Origin: Quadrisphaera sp. INWT6 | Lineage (GTDB): Bacteria > Actinomycetota > Actinomycetes > Actinomycetales > Quadrisphaeraceae | NCBI RefSeq assembly: GCF_015390235.1 | Contig: NZ_VUOH01000001.1 | Location: 620,001-684,000, forward strand | Direction of reading: 5' to 3' | Length of the DNA stretch: 64,000 nucleotides | Part shown: piece after piece, positions 22,899-35,355 of the stretch | How positions within the stretch are numbered: position 1 is the stretch's first letter | Layout of the letters: each line of letters begins with the position of its first letter | Made by a program: the position numbers and the translations under genes | The notes under the pieces: generated by a model | The model's database searches: none | The model's input: only the letters and a program-made list of their open reading frames with translations | What the model was told of the DNA's origin: nothing

Positions 22899-23867
22899 GT
22901 GAGCCGCCGTCCCTCCGGCGCCCCCAGCGGCCTCCTGGTCATCGACAAGCCCGCCGGGATGACCAGCCACGACGTCGTCTCCCGCCTGCGGCGTTTGGCG
23001 GGCACCCGCCGGGTGGGTCACGCCGGCACGCTCGACCCCGCGGCCACCGGCGTGCTGCTCGTCGGTGTGGAGCGCGCCACCCGCCTGCTGACGCACCTCG
23101 TGGGCGCCGAGAAGGAGTACCTGGCCACGGTCCGGTTCGGGGTGGCGACCCACACCGACGACGCCGAGGGCGACGTCCTGGCGCGCGCGGACGCCTCCCA
23201 CCTGACCCGCGCCCACGTCGAGCGCGCGGCGGCCGCCCTCACCGGCGCGCTCGACCAGGTGCCCAGCAGCGTCAGCGCCAAGAAGGTCGACGGGCAGCGC
23301 GCCCACGCCCTGGTCCGCGCCGGCCAGGAGGTGGTGCTGGAGGCGCGGCCCGTCGTCGTCAGCGCCTTCGAGGTGCTCGACGTGCGTCCCGCCCGCGACG
23401 AGCGCGCCCCCGGGGTGGCGGCGCTGGACGCCGACGTGCGCGTCGTCGTCAGCTCGGGCACCTACGTGCGGGCGCTGGCGCGCGACGCCGGGGCGGCCCT
23501 GGGGGTGGGCGGCTCGCTGACGGCGCTGCGGCGCACCCGCGTCGGCGGCTACCGCGACGACGTCGCCGCCTCCCTCGAGCAGCTGGCCGAGGACGGCGTC
23601 GACGCCCACCGCCTCGACCTGGCGACGGCGGCCGGGGCGGAGTTCCCGCTCGTGGCCGCCTCCGACGCCGCGGCGCGCCGCCTCGCGATGGGGCAGCGCC
23701 TGTCCGCCGCCGACCTGCCCGCCGCCGAGGACGGCGCCGACGGGGCCGGGGAGCAGCTGGTGGCGGTGCGCGCCGGCGAGGAGGGGCCGCTGGTGGCGCT
23801 GGTGCGCCTCGACCAGGGGGTGGTCCGCCCGGTCCTGGTGCTGGCGGAGCCGCGCGACCTACCCTGA
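22899..23867 (+). CDS. truB: tRNA pseudouridine(55) synthase
   Basis: A 322-residue enzyme that makes the universal pseudouridine 55 in the T loop. The catalytic aspartate is in [40 protein letters not shown] and [18 protein letters not shown] are the other main motifs. The C-terminal part (about residues 250-320) is the actinobacterial PUA-like extension. GTG 22899 is used. The aldehyde dehydrogenase unit starts 48 bp later, whereas in many Actinobacteria ribF follows truB. Confidence 0.95.
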   Translation: MSRRPSGAPSGLLVIDKPAGMTSHDVVSRLRRLAGTRRVGHAGTLDPAATGVLLVGVERATRLLTHLVGAEKEYLATVRFGVATHTDDAEGDVLARADASHLTRAHVERAAAALTGALDQVPSSVSAKKVDGQRAHALVRAGQEVVLEARPVVVSAFEVLDVRPARDERAPGVAALDADVRVVVSSGTYVRALARDAGAALGVGGSLTALRRTRVGGYRDDVAASLEQLAEDGVDAHRLDLATAAGAEFPLVAASDAAARRLAMGQRLSAADLPAAEDGADGAGEQLVAVRAGEEGPLVALVRLDQGVVRPVLVLAEPRDLP

Positions 23868-23915
23868 GGGGGATCCCCCGGTGACGGTGCCGGGGGGAGG
23901 GGGTCGGAGCCGCTG

Positions 23916-25124
23916 ATGACCGCTGTGCCCGTGGGCGCCAGGCGCCGCCGCGACGAGATCGCCGCCGCCCGGCGCGCGCGGGGGAGCGCCGCTGCCGCCG
24001 TCCGCGAGGAGATCCGGGCCAGCTGGGCGCGCTCGGCGGCGAGCGTCGCGCCCGACCTCGACGTCGCGCCCATGGCCGACCCCGACGACGTCGCCCGCAC
24101 GTGGCGCGGCTCGCCGCTGCAGCGCGCCGTGCAGGCGATGGGCCCGCAGCTGGAGCGCGCGGCCGTCGACGGCGACCTCGTGGTGGCCGTCACCGACGCC
24201 TCGGCCCGCATCCTGTGGACCTCCGCCGGCCGCGTGATGCGCCGCCGCGCCGAGGCCGTGGGGTTCGCCCCCGGGGGCCGCTGGGACGAGGCCAGCGTCG
24301 GCACCAACGCCCTCGACCTGGCGCTGCGCACGGGCGCCCCCGCCACGGTCTGGTCCGCGGAGCACTTCGCCCACGCCGTCGAGGGGTGGGTGTGCTGGGC
24401 GGCGCCCGTCTACGACCAGGCCAGCGGCCGCGCGCTCGGGGTGGTCGACCTGTCGACCACCTGGGACCGCGCCCAGCCCCTCGGGCCGGCGACGGCGGCG
24501 GCCCTGGCCCAGCTCGTGCAGGTCGCCGCCGGGGCGCCCCCCGCGCCCCACCGGCCCCCGGGCGGCCCCGTGCTGGAGCTGCGGCTGCTCGGCGGCGCCG
24601 AGGCGCGCCTGGGAGGGCGCCCCCTGCGGCTGAGCCGCCGCCAGCTGGAGGTGCTGGCGCTACTGGCCCTGCACCCCGAGGGCATGTCCCTGGCGGAGCT
24701 GCACGCGGCCCTGTACGGCGACGAGCCGGTGACCACCTCCACGCTCAAGGCCGAGGTGAGCCACGTCAGGGCGGCGCTGGGCGGGGCGCTGTCATCGCGC
24801 CCGTACCGGCTGGACCTGGCCGTGCGCACCGACGTCGACGGCGTGCTCGACGCCGTCGCCCAGGGCGACCCGGGCGCCGCCGCCGAGCTGTACGGCGGCG
24901 AGCTGCTGGCCGGCACCGAGTCGCCGGCGCTGCGCCAGACCGCCGACTACGTCACCTGCGCGGTCCGGGAGGCCCTCCTCGCCGCCCCGGCCCCGGAGGC
25001 CGCCCTGCGCTGGGCCAGGACCTGCCCCTGGGACGAGGCGGTCATCGCCGCCGCCCTCGCCGCCGCCCCGCCCGGCTCACCGGCCCGCGCGCTGCTCGCC
25101 GCCCGGCTGCGCACCGCCGGCTGA
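23916..25124 (+). CDS. GAF-domain transcriptional regulator, probable activator of the aldehyde dehydrogenase gene
   Basis: A 402-residue protein. Residues about 35-205 resemble the sensory N-terminal half of AcoR-type regulators with a GAF domain ([34 protein letters not shown]). There is no AAA+ sigma-54 domain. Instead residues about 225-300 ([53 protein letters not shown]) form a winged-helix-like DNA-binding region. The same arrangement, regulator then aldehyde dehydrogenase then DUF779, occurs in other Actinobacteria. The effector is unknown; an alcohol or aldehyde is likely by context. Confidence 0.75.
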   Translation: MTAVPVGARRRRDEIAAARRARGSAAAAVREEIRASWARSAASVAPDLDVAPMADPDDVARTWRGSPLQRAVQAMGPQLERAAVDGDLVVAVTDASARILWTSAGRVMRRRAEAVGFAPGGRWDEASVGTNALDLALRTGAPATVWSAEHFAHAVEGWVCWAAPVYDQASGRALGVVDLSTTWDRAQPLGPATAAALAQLVQVAAGAPPAPHRPPGGPVLELRLLGGAEARLGGRPLRLSRRQLEVLALLALHPEGMSLAELHAALYGDEPVTTSTLKAEVSHVRAALGGALSSRPYRLDLAVRTDVDGVLDAVAQGDPGAAAELYGGELLAGTESPALRQTADYVTCAVREALLAAPAPEAALRWARTCPWDEAVIAAALAAAPPGSPARALLAARLRTAG

Positions 25125-25255
25125 CCCGCCCGCCGGGGGCCCGGCCGAGCGACCAACCGGTCACCAACCCTCCTCGCCGCAGCATCGGCGGCACCCCCAG
25201 ACCGGGGAGCACGACAGCGACGTCGAGCGTGCCCAGCACGCAGTGGAGGACCTCC

Positions 25256-26772
<1,517 letters not shown>

Positions 26773-26773
<1 letters not shown>

Positions 26774-27168
26774 TGGAGCCCGCCCCCGGGGCGGTCGCCG
26801 CGGCGAGGGTGGACATCACCCCCGCCGCGGCGGCCCTGGTCGCGCAGCTCGTCGAGCAGCACGGGCCGGTGATGTTCCACCAGTCCGGGGGCTGCTGCGA
26901 CGGCTCGTCGCCGATGTGCTTCCCCGACGGCGACTTCATCACCTCCGAGGCCGACGTGCTGCTCGGCCAGGTGGCCGGGGCGCCGTTCTGGATGTCGGCC
27001 TCGCAGTACGAGTACTGGCGGCACACGCACCTCACGGTCGACGTGGTGCCCGGCAGGGGAGCGGGCTTCAGCCTCGAGGCCCCCGAGGGCGTGCGCTTCC
27101 TCATCAGGTCGCGGCTGCTCACCGAGGAGGAGGTCGCCCTCGCGGAGCCGGTGCGGGGGAGCAGCTGA
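26773..27168 (+). CDS. DUF779 domain protein
   Basis: A 131-residue protein whose start codon overlaps the aldehyde dehydrogenase stop. The motif HQSGGCCDGSSPMCFPDGDF holds three cysteines that could bind a metal; AGAPFWMSASQYEYWRHTHL is the second conserved block. DUF779 proteins almost always sit beside AldB/ExaC-type aldehyde dehydrogenases; their role is not established, possibly helping enzyme assembly or redox state. Length is normal. Confidence 0.9.
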
Positions 27169-27186
27169 CCCCGGGGCCGCGAGCAC

Positions 27187-27229
27187 GCAGAAGACCCGCA
27201 CGGCGCAGGTCGCGGTGCGGGTCTTCTGC
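27187..27229. terminator. Perfect hairpin between convergent genes
   Basis: GCAGAAGACCCGCAC (27187-27201) and GTGCGGGTCTTCTGC (27215-27229) form a perfect 15-bp stem with a 13-nt loop. It lies between the end of the DUF779 gene and the convergent small gene, so it can serve as a two-way terminator. Confidence 0.8.
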
Positions 27230-27262
27230 AGGGTCACCGGGCGCAGGCGCCGCGCCGAGGGG

Positions 27263-27448
27263 TCAGCGGGGGGTGGTGCCCCCGCCGGTGCCGCCGCGGC
27301 CGCCGAGCTTGGAGCGCAGACCGTCGATCTTGGACCTGTTCTTGGGGTCCCGGGCCATCTGCTGCGCCTTGCGGCTCGCGGTGCTGATGGCGCGCTGCCC
27401 CTTGGGGCTGCGGGCGAAGTCGGTGAGCTTGCTCAGGAGTCCGGCCAT
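27263..27448 (-). CDS. Small basic protein of unknown function (61 aa)
   Basis: The frame MAGLLSKLTDFARSPKGQRA continues with a basic, helical middle and a glycine-rich tail. No domain is recognised. The sequence composition (amphipathic helix, many Lys/Arg/Gln) is far from the Arg-rich shadow frames nearby and similar short proteins occur in other actinomycetes, so I think it is real. It is divergent from ribF, 89 bp away. Confidence 0.65.
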   Translation of the reverse strand: MAGLLSKLTDFARSPKGQRAISTASRKAQQMARDPKNRSKIDGLRSKLGGRGGTGGGTTPR

Positions 27449-27537
27449 CCCCCCATGATCGGCCTGCAGGGAGTCCGGCGCACCCCGTGGCGCACCCCGT
27501 GGGCACCGCCGCCCGCGGCGGCGTCCAGACTGTCCGC

Positions 27538-28539
27538 GTGGAGCGCTGGTACGGAACCGACGAGGTCCCCGCGGGCTACGGGCCCTCGGTCGTGGCGCTG
27601 GGCAACTTCGACGGCGTGCACCGCGGGCACCAGAGCGTGCTGCGCGCCGTCGTCGCCCGCGCCCGCGCGATCGGCGGCCGAGCGGTGGCCGTCACCTTCG
27701 ACCCGCACCCGCTGGCGGTGCTGCGGCCCGAGCAGGCGCCGGCGCTGCTGACGACGACGCGCCGCAAGCTCGAGCTGCTGGAGCGGACCGGGCTCGACGC
27801 GGTGCTGGTGCTGCCCTTCACCCGGGAGCTGGCGGCGTGGCCGCCGGAGCGCTTCGTCACCGACGTGCTCGTCGGGGCCCTGGGGGCGGCGACCGTCTGC
27901 GCCGGCCGCGACGTGCGCTTCGGACGGGCAGGCTCCGGCTCCCTGGAGACCCTGCGCGCGCTGGGCGCCGAGCAGGGCTTCGACACCGTCGCCCTGGAGG
28001 ACGTGCACGGCGAGGGCGGCGGCGACGGCGAGCGGCGCTGGTCGTCGTCGTGGGTGCGCGAGCTGCTCGACGCCGGTGACGCCGCCGGCGCCGCCGAGCA
28101 GCTGGGGCGCCCGCACCGGGTCGAGGGCGTGGTGGTCCACGGCGACCACCGCGGCCGCGAGCTGGGCTACCCGACCGCCAACCTCGGTCGCGTGGAGGTG
28201 CTGCTGCCCGCCGACGGCGTCTACGCCGGGTGGCTGGTGCGCCTGGACGCGCAGGAGGAGGGCCGCGACGTGCCGGGCGGCTGCGTGCTCCCCGCCGCCA
28301 TCTCGATCGGCACCAACCCCACCTTCGACGGCCTGGAGCAGCGTCTCGAGGCGCACGCCCTCGTCGGGGCCGACGCCTCGCGGGACCTCGACCTGTACGG
28401 CGAGCGCGTGGGCGTCGACGTCGTCGAGATGCTGCGGCCCACGCTGAGGTTCGACTCCGTGGACGCGCTCGTGGAGCAGATGGACGCCGACGTCGTGCGG
28501 TGCCGCCGGGTGCTCGACGAGAACCCGCCCGTGCTCTGA
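27538..28539 (+). CDS. ribF: Bifunctional riboflavin kinase/FAD synthetase
   Basis: A 333-residue enzyme making FMN and then FAD. The N-terminal adenylyltransferase domain has VVALGNFDGVHRGHQSVL and TFDPHPLAVLRPEQAP; the C-terminal kinase has GDHRGRELGYPTANL and the end GVDVVEMLRPTLRFDSVDAL. I start it at GTG 27538 because homologues begin a few residues before the Trp-Tyr/Gly stretch. No FMN riboswitch is visible upstream. Confidence 0.94.
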   Translation: MERWYGTDEVPAGYGPSVVALGNFDGVHRGHQSVLRAVVARARAIGGRAVAVTFDPHPLAVLRPEQAPALLTTTRRKLELLERTGLDAVLVLPFTRELAAWPPERFVTDVLVGALGAATVCAGRDVRFGRAGSGSLETLRALGAEQGFDTVALEDVHGEGGGDGERRWSSSWVRELLDAGDAAGAAEQLGRPHRVEGVVVHGDHRGRELGYPTANLGRVEVLLPADGVYAGWLVRLDAQEEGRDVPGGCVLPAAISIGTNPTFDGLEQRLEAHALVGADASRDLDLYGERVGVDVVEMLRPTLRFDSVDALVEQMDADVVRCRRVLDENPPVL

Positions 28540-28594
28540 GCAGGTCGCTGGTCCGCTCGGGACCGGGCGGGGGAGAGCCCGGGTCACGCCCCTG

Positions 28595-28621
28595 TAACAT
28601 GGGAGGGCCGTCAGAACGGCC
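28595..28621 (+). promoter_or_regulatory. Probable promoter -10 and leader hairpin of rpsO
   Basis: TAACAT at 28595-28600 fits a -10 element, and the perfect 6-bp hairpin GGCCGT/ACGGCC (28606-28611 with 28616-28621) follows at once, near the expected transcript start. S15 genes in several bacteria repress their own translation through leader structures; whether this hairpin does so is not shown. Confidence 0.45.
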
Positions 28622-28689
28622 GCGGACCGAAGAGCCCGGGTGGACCAGCCCCGGAGCGCCGCGCAACGAGACTCCCAGGGAGCACGACC

Positions 28690-28959
28690 ATGCCGCTCGA
28701 CGCCGCCACCAAGCAGCGCATCATCTCCGAGTACGGAACGGGTGAGGGCGACACCGGCTCTCCCGAGGTGCAGATCGCGCTGCTCACCCAGCGCATCAAG
28801 GACCTGACCGAGCACTTCAAGGAGCACAAGCACGACCACCACAGCCGTCGTGGTCTGCTCCTGCTCGTCGGCCAGCGCCGCCGCCTGCTCCAGTACCTGA
28901 CCAAGACGGACATCAACCGCTACCGCTCGATCATCGAGCGCCTCGGCATCCGCCGCTGA
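28690..28959 (+). CDS. rpsO: 30S ribosomal protein S15
   Basis: An 89-residue ribosomal protein that binds 16S rRNA early in 30S assembly. The sequence [40 protein letters not shown] and the ending [12 protein letters not shown] is diagnostic and complete. ATG 28690 follows AGGGAG. A strong hairpin lies just after the stop. Confidence 0.97.
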   Translation: MPLDAATKQRIISEYGTGEGDTGSPEVQIALLTQRIKDLTEHFKEHKHDHHSRRGLLLLVGQRRRLLQYLTKTDINRYRSIIERLGIRR

Positions 28960-28965
28960 CCACGA

Positions 28966-28995
28966 GCGACCCCCGGCGCCTGCGCCGGGGGTCGC
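28966..28995 (+). terminator. Strong hairpin terminator after rpsO
   Basis: GCGACCCCCGGCG and CGCCGGGGGTCGC (28966-28978 with 28983-28995) form a 13-bp perfect stem with the loop CCTG, 7 bp past the rpsO stop. It separates rpsO from the pnp leader; the 247 bp from here to the pnp start hold no gene that I can recognise. Confidence 0.82.
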
Positions 28996-29242
28996 TGCGG
29001 TCCTGCACCCCGCGGGACCCGCCCAGCACCACCGACAGACCAGCACCACCCCCCGGGTCGGCCGACCGGCCGCCCCGGGGAGCCACCAGAGCCCGGCGCG
29101 AGCGATGCGCACCGGTCCTCGACAGTGGCCGCCGGGACGCCCGCCCCCAGGGAGCGGGCAGGCCCGGAGGCTTCGATCGATGGCCGGCCCGCCCGCTCGC
29201 GGCCCGCGAGCTCGCCACCGACCGACACGAAGGAGGGAACCC

Positions 29243-31468
29243 GTGGAGGGTCCCGAGATCACCGCCACCACCGCCGTCCTCGACAACGGCAGCTACGGCA
29301 AGCGCACCGTCCGCTTCGAGACCGGCCGCCTGGCCAAGCAGGCCGCCGGCTCCGTCGCCGCCTACCTCGACGACGAGACCATGCTGCTGAGCGCCACCAC
29401 CGCCGGGAAGCACCCGCGCGACGGCTTCGACTTCTTCCCGCTGACGGTCGACGTCGAAGAGCGCATGTACGCCATCGGCAAGATCCCCGGCTCGTTCTTC
29501 CGCCGCGAGGGCCGCCCCGGCACCGACGCGATCCTCACCTGCCGCCTGATCGACCGGCCGCTGCGCCCCTCCTTCGTGAGCGGCCTGCGCAACGAGGTCC
29601 AGGTCGTCGTCTCCGTCCTGGCGCTGCACCCCGACGACCAGTACGACGTGCTGGCCATCAACGCCGCGTCGGCCTCGACCCAGCTGTCGGGCCTGCCCTT
29701 CTCCGGCCCGGTCGGCGGCGTCCGCGTCAGCCTGATCGACGGCCAGTGGGTCGCCTTCCCGCGCTTCTCCGAGTCCGAGCGGTCCGTGTTCGACATGGTC
29801 GTGGCCGGCCGCGTGGTCGGCGACGACGTCGCGATCATGATGGTCGAGGCCGAGGCCACCGAGTCGGCGATCGACAAGATCGCCGGCGGCGCGAAGGCGC
29901 CGACCGAGGAGGTCGTGGCCGAGGGCCTCGAGGCCGCCAAGCCCTTCATCGCCGAGCTGTGCCGCGCCCAGGCCGAGCTGGCCGCCTCCGCGCAGAAGCC
30001 GGCCCTGACCTTCCCGCGCTTCCTGGACTACCAGGACGACGTGCTCGAGGCCGTCACGGCCGCCGGCACCGCCGAGCTGACCGCTGCCCTCGCGATCGCC
30101 GACAAGCAGGAGCGCGAGTCCGCGACCGACGCCGCCAAGGCGAAGGTCCAGGAGTCGCTGGCCAGCCAGTTCGAGGGGCGTGAGAAGGAGGTCTCCGCGG
30201 CCTTCCGCTCGCTGAACAAGTCGCTCGTGCGCCAGCAGATCCTGCGCGACGGCGTCCGCATCGACGGCCGCGGCCTGCGCGACATCCGCCAGCTCGCCGC
30301 CGAGGTCGACGTGCTGCCCCGCGTGCACGGCTCGGCGCTGTTCGAGCGCGGCGAGACCCAGATCCTGGGCGTCACCACGCTGAACATGCTCCGCATGGAG
30401 CAGCAGCTCGACACCCTCTCGCCGGTGACGCGCAAGCGCTACATGCACAACTACAACTTCCCGCCGTTCTCCACCGGCGAGACCGGCCGCGTCGGCTCCC
30501 CGAAGCGCCGCGAGATCGGCCACGGCGCCCTCGCCGAGCGCGCCCTCATGCCCGTGCTGCCGGCCCGCGAGGACTTCCCCTACGCGATCCGCCAGGTCTC
30601 CGAGGCCCTGAGCTCCAACGGCTCGACCTCCATGGGCTCGGTCTGCGCCTCGACCATGTCGCTGCTGAACGCGGGTGTGCCGCTGCGCGCCCCCGTCGCC
30701 GGCATCGCCATGGGCCTCGTCTCCGCGGACGTCGACGGTGAGACCCGCTACGCGGCGCTGACCGACATCCTGGGCGCCGAGGACGCGTTCGGTGACATGG
30801 ACTTCAAGGTCGCCGGCACCGCCGAGTTCGTGACGGCCATCCAGCTCGACACCAAGCTCCAGGGCATCCCCGCCTCGGTGCTGGCCGGCGCGCTGACCCA
30901 GGCCCGCGACGCGCGCCTGCACATCCTGTCCGTCATGGCCGAGGCCATCGACGCCCCCGACGAGATGGCCGACACCGCCCCGCGCGTCATCGCGGTGAAG
31001 GTCCCCGTCGACAAGATCGGCGAGGTCATCGGCCCCAAGGGCAAGATGATCAACCAGATCCAGGACGACACCGGCGCCGACATCTCCATCGAGGACGACG
31101 GCACCGTCTACATCGGAGCGACCGACGGCCCGAGCGCGGAGGCGGCGCGCAGCGCCATCAACGCGATCGCGAACCCGCAGATGCCCGAGGTGGGGGAGCG
31201 CTACGTCGGCACCGTCGTCAAGACGACCGCGTTCGGCGCCTTCATCTCGCTGACGCCGGGCAAGGACGGCCTGCTGCACATCTCCAAGATGCGCGGCCTG
31301 GCCGGCGGCAAGCGGATCGAGAACGTCGACGACGTCGTGTCCGTGGGCCAGAAGATCCAGGTGGAGATCACCGAGATCGACCCCCGCGGCAAGCTCAGCC
31401 TGAGCGCGGTCATCGACGAGGCGCCCGCTGGCGCCGACGCCGACGACGCGCCGGCAGCGGCGATCTGA
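29243..31468 (+). CDS. pnp: Polyribonucleotide nucleotidyltransferase (PNPase)
   Basis: A 741-residue 3'-to-5' phosphorolytic RNase that can also act as a GDP/ATP polymerase. Two RNase PH domains are visible (first: [20 protein letters not shown] and [14 protein letters not shown]; second: [40 protein letters not shown]), then a KH domain ([20 protein letters not shown]) and an S1 domain ([20 protein letters not shown]). GTG 29243 follows AAGGAGGGAA. The position after rpsO and before an M16 peptidase is standard. Confidence 0.96.
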   Translation: MEGPEITATTAVLDNGSYGKRTVRFETGRLAKQAAGSVAAYLDDETMLLSATTAGKHPRDGFDFFPLTVDVEERMYAIGKIPGSFFRREGRPGTDAILTCRLIDRPLRPSFVSGLRNEVQVVVSVLALHPDDQYDVLAINAASASTQLSGLPFSGPVGGVRVSLIDGQWVAFPRFSESERSVFDMVVAGRVVGDDVAIMMVEAEATESAIDKIAGGAKAPTEEVVAEGLEAAKPFIAELCRAQAELAASAQKPALTFPRFLDYQDDVLEAVTAAGTAELTAALAIADKQERESATDAAKAKVQESLASQFEGREKEVSAAFRSLNKSLVRQQILRDGVRIDGRGLRDIRQLAAEVDVLPRVHGSALFERGETQILGVTTLNMLRMEQQLDTLSPVTRKRYMHNYNFPPFSTGETGRVGSPKRREIGHGALAERALMPVLPAREDFPYAIRQVSEALSSNGSTSMGSVCASTMSLLNAGVPLRAPVAGIAMGLVSADVDGETRYAALTDILGAEDAFGDMDFKVAGTAEFVTAIQLDTKLQGIPASVLAGALTQARDARLHILSVMAEAIDAPDEMADTAPRVIAVKVPVDKIGEVIGPKGKMINQIQDDTGADISIEDDGTVYIGATDGPSAEAARSAINAIANPQMPEVGERYVGTVVKTTAFGAFISLTPGKDGLLHISKMRGLAGGKRIENVDDVVSVGQKIQVEITEIDPRGKLSLSAVIDEAPAGADADDAPAAAI

Positions 31469-31483
31469 GGCTGAACGCCTGAC

Positions 31484-32871
31484 ATGACTGCAGTCCCGCT
31501 GCCCCTCGAGGCGACCGGGACCCAGACGATCTCCGGCCAGGACGGCGCTCACGAGGGACCCCTCGTGCAGCGCACCGTCCTGGCCGGAGGCGTTCGGGTG
31601 CTCACCGAGTCCGTGCCGGGCCTGCGCTCGGCCACGCTCGGCGCGTGGGTCGGCGTCGGCTCCCGCGACGAGGCCGACGGCCACCTCGGCTCCACGCACT
31701 TCCTCGAGCACCTGCTGTTCAAGGGCACCGCCCGGCGCAGCGCGCTCGACATCGCCGCGGCCTTCGACGCCGTGGGCGGCGAGTCGAACGCCGCCACCGG
31801 CAAGGAGCACACGACCTACTACGCGCGCGTCATCGACACCGACCTGCCGCTGGCGGTCGACGTCGTCGCCGACATGGTCACCTCCGCGACCCTCGACCCC
31901 GACGACCTCGAGGGCGAGCGCCAGGTGATCCTGGAGGAGCTCGCGATGAACGACGACGACCCCGTCGACGTCGCCCACGAGCGCTTCACCGAGCAGGTCT
32001 TCGGCGCCACCAGCCCGCTGGGCCGCCCCATCGGCGGCACCGCGCAGAGCATCCTCGACGTGCCCCGCGACGCGGTCTGGGAGCACTACCAGCAGCACTA
32101 CACCGCTCCCGGCCTGGTGGTGACCGCCGCGGGCGGCGTCGACCACGACGCCGTGTGCGGCATGGTCGCCGACGCGCTCGCGCGGGCCGGGTGGGGCGAG
32201 CGGTCGGCGTCCCCGCTGCCGCGGCGCCCCCTCGGGGGCCCGGCCGGCGCCGGGGCGGGCACCGGGTCGGTCACGGCGCTGGCCGCGTCCCTGCCGGGCA
32301 GCAGCGTCCTCACCGTCGACCGCCCCACCGAGCAGGCCAACGTGCTCCTCGGCGGCGCGGGCCTGTGCTCCGGCGACCCCCGCCGCTTCGTCCTGGCGGT
32401 GCTGAACGCCGTCCTCGGCGGCGGTATGAGCAGTCGGCTCTTCCAGGAGGTCCGCGAGGAGCGGGGCCTGGCGTACTCGGTCTACTCCTTCGCCTCCGGC
32501 TACGCCGACGCCGGCCTGTTCGGGGTGTACGCCGGCTGCTCGCCGTCGAAGGTGCCCGAGGTGGTCGAGCTGCTGGCCGCCGAGTGGCGCGGCCTGGCCG
32601 AGCAGGGCCTGCGCCCCGGCGAGCTGGAGCGCGCCGTCGGGCAGGTCAGCGGCAGCACCGTCCTCGCCCTGGAGGACTCCGGCTCCCGGATGTCGCGCCT
32701 GGGGCGGGCCGAGCTGGTGCACGGCGAGTACGCCTCGCTGGAGACCGTGCTGGCCCGCACCCGGTCGGTCACCGCCGACCAGGTGCAGGAGCTGGCCGCC
32801 GAGCTGTGGGCCGCACCCCACCACCTCACGGTCGTGGGGCCGTTCGACACCGACCCCCTGGAGGTGGCCCC

Positions 32872-32875
<4 letters not shown>
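31484..32875 (+). CDS. M16-family zinc peptidase (processing-peptidase-like)
   Basis: A 463-residue inverzincin peptidase. The inverted zinc motif HFLEH is at residues 72-76, and the downstream glutamate lies in the block beginning ESNAATGKEHTTYYAR. The C-terminal half has the R/Y pair region SSRLFQEVREERGLAYSVYS. Homologues downstream of pnp in mycobacteria are named PepR; substrates are poorly known. Its TGA overlaps the GTG start of dapB by 4 bp. Confidence 0.93.
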
Positions 32876-33650
<775 letters not shown>

Positions 33651-33673
33651 GCGGCTGACCCGGTGATGAGCTC

Positions 33674-34114
33674 GTGAAGACCAAGGCCGTCATCGGCCTG
33701 CTCCTGGCGGCCATGGCGCTGTACCTGGTGCTGCTCGGGCAGCGGGGCTGGGTGCTCCTCACCGCCGACGGGTGGGTGAACAAGGCCCTCGGCGTCGGCG
33801 TCCTGCTGCTGCCGGTGGTCGTCATCTGGGCCGTGGGGCGCGAGCTGGCCTTCGGGGTGCGGACGGAGGCGATGGCGCGCGAGCTGGCCGCCGCCGACCG
33901 GCTGCCCCCCGACGACCTGCCCCGCAACGAGGCCGGCCGCATCGACAGGTCGGCCGCCGACGCGGCGTTCGAGAAGTACCGCGCCGAGGCGGAGGCCGCC
34001 CCGGACGACTACGGCTCCTGGTTCCGGCTGGCCTGCGCCTACGACGTGGCCGGTGACCGCAAGCGAGCCCGTTCGGCGATGCGCCGGGCCGCCGCCCTCC
34101 ACCGCGCCGCCTGA
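33674..34114 (+). CDS. Conserved actinobacterial membrane protein downstream of dapB
   Basis: A 146-residue protein with two N-terminal transmembrane helices (about residues 5-25 and 40-58) and a cytoplasmic tail that holds a single TPR-like helix pair (DYGSWFRLACAYDVAGDRKR). A transmembrane protein of similar size follows dapB in mycobacteria (Rv2772c), so the position supports it. The function is unknown. GTG 33674 is the start; it is probably cotranscribed with dapB. Confidence 0.75.
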   Translation: MKTKAVIGLLLAAMALYLVLLGQRGWVLLTADGWVNKALGVGVLLLPVVVIWAVGRELAFGVRTEAMARELAAADRLPPDDLPRNEAGRIDRSAADAAFEKYRAEAEAAPDDYGSWFRLACAYDVAGDRKRARSAMRRAAALHRAA

Positions 34115-34127
34115 CCCACCACCCCCG

Positions 34128-34213
34128 CCGTGACCACGGGACTCGTGCGCCCGACGCGCCGTGATCATGGGATCTGTGCGCGGTCGGACCGTGCACAGAT
34201 CCCATGATCACGG
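34128..34213. repeat. Large intergenic palindrome with a degenerate neighbouring copy
   Basis: The 21-nt arms at 34159-34179 (starting CCGTGATCATGGGATCTGTG) and 34193-34213 are perfect inverted repeats around a 13-nt loop. The stretch 34128-34150 (CCGTGACCACGGGACTCGTG and on) is a weaker copy of the left arm in direct orientation. This AT-containing unit differs from the surrounding DNA and looks like a member of a dispersed palindromic repeat family. Confidence 0.8.
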
Positions 34214-34232
34214 TGGGGTGGAGGGAGACGCG

Positions 34233-34275
34233 GCAGGGCCGCCGCGCACCCCCCTCCGGTGCGCGGCGGCCCTGC
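34233..34275. terminator. 18-bp perfect stem between convergent genes
   Basis: GCAGGGCCGCCGCGCACC (34233-34250) pairs perfectly with 34258-34275 around a 7-nt loop. It lies between the end of the dapB-side transcript and the end of the convergent DUF4394 gene, and would terminate both. Confidence 0.82.
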
Positions 34276-34312
34276 GTCTGCGTGGCCCGCGAGGAGCCGT
34301 CCGGTCGGTGGG

Positions 34313-35182
34313 TCAGCGCCCCAGCGGGATGGCGATGTCGGTGACGCCGGAGGGCAGGTCGCCGACCTTGGAGGCGGAGCCGTTGACGAGGTTGATCTCG
34401 TAGAGGCCCTGCTTGCCGCCCACGGTCAGCGACGCCCACGCCCTGGCGCCGACGGCCTTGCCGTCGCGCAGCTCGCTGAGGATGTCGAAGCCGGCGTCAC
34501 CCTCGGCGTCCACCCCGAGGCCGCCCACCGGGACCAGCGCGCCGGAGTTGGCGGGCGACTGGAGGAGCAGCTGGTCGCTGGCGGTGGAGATGTCGTACAG
34601 CACGGTGCCGGTGCTGTCGTTGGTGTCGTTGTTGGTGTACGCCGCGCCGGTCACGCCCTTGGTGCCCTGGACCGGCGGGGTGGCCGTCGGGGAGTTCAGG
34701 GGCGTGTCGGCCACGGTCGCGGCGCCCGGGTTCGCGAACGGGTGGCGCAGGTTCTGGCCGGTGTCGCTGACGATGCGCAGCGCGTTGGCGGCCGGGTTGA
34801 AGTCGACGCCGAAGGCCTGGCCCTCGAGCCCGACCGTCAGCTGGGCGACCTTGCTGGCGGCGCCGCTGCGCGCGTCGAGGGTGTAGACGCCCCCCTGGTC
34901 ACCGACGCCGTACAGCTTCCCGTCCTGCACGCGGTGGTCGATGCCGACGAGCCTGCCGTCGCCCTGCAGGCCGGAGACGCCCTTGGCCTGGTCGGCGCGG
35001 ACGCCCTTGCCGACGGTCAGCCAGACCACGGCCTTCCCCTGGTCGGCGAGGCCGACGACGGCCTGGCCCTTCCCGTGCCCGCCGCCGCCCTTGTGGTCGG
35101 TCGCCTGGGCGGCGCCGACCCCGAGGGCGGACAGGGCGAGCACGCCGGCGGCGGTGGCGGCGAGGGTGCGGGTGTGGCGCAT
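34313..35182 (-). CDS. Secreted DUF4394 domain protein
   Basis: A 289-residue exported protein. The signal peptide (MRHTRTLAATAAGVLALSAL, cleavage near GAAQA-TD) is followed by a Gly/His/Lys-rich linker and a repeat-like beta domain: VVWLTVGKGVRADQAKGVSG, YGVGDQGGVYTLDARSG, FGVDFNPAANALRIVSDTGQ. This is the DUF4394 pattern, a propeller-like extracellular domain of unknown role. It is divergent from the ECF sigma gene, which may control it. Confidence 0.85.
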   Translation of the reverse strand: MRHTRTLAATAAGVLALSALGVGAAQATDHKGGGGHGKGQAVVGLADQGKAVVWLTVGKGVRADQAKGVSGLQGDGRLVGIDHRVQDGKLYGVGDQGGVYTLDARSGAASKVAQLTVGLEGQAFGVDFNPAANALRIVSDTGQNLRHPFANPGAATVADTPLNSPTATPPVQGTKGVTGAAYTNNDTNDSTGTVLYDISTASDQLLLQSPANSGALVPVGGLGVDAEGDAGFDILSELRDGKAVGARAWASLTVGGKQGLYEINLVNGSASKVGDLPSGVTDIAIPLGR

Positions 35183-35247
35183 CGGGTTCCTCCTGGTGCG
35201 TCGTCCCCTCCGGGGTGGAGGGGCGCTCGGAGGGTGTTACGCCGCCC

Positions 35248-35270
35248 GGAACGTCCGTGTTCGCGCCGTT
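35248..35270 (+). promoter_or_regulatory. Possible ECF-type promoter upstream of the sigma gene
   Basis: GGAAC at 35248-35252 and CGTT at 35267-35270 resemble ECF sigma -35 and -10 elements, but the 14-nt spacer is shorter than usual. The AT-rich patch TGTACTTTTTCC that follows (about 35281-35292) is rare in this genome. Autoregulation of the sigma gene is a guess. Confidence 0.3.
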
Positions 35271-35355
35271 CGCCACCGATCTGTACTTTTTCCAGCGCCG
35301 ACCCGGACGGAGCCGTCCGGCCCGGTGACCGGCACCGGCGGAGGAGGGGGACGGC

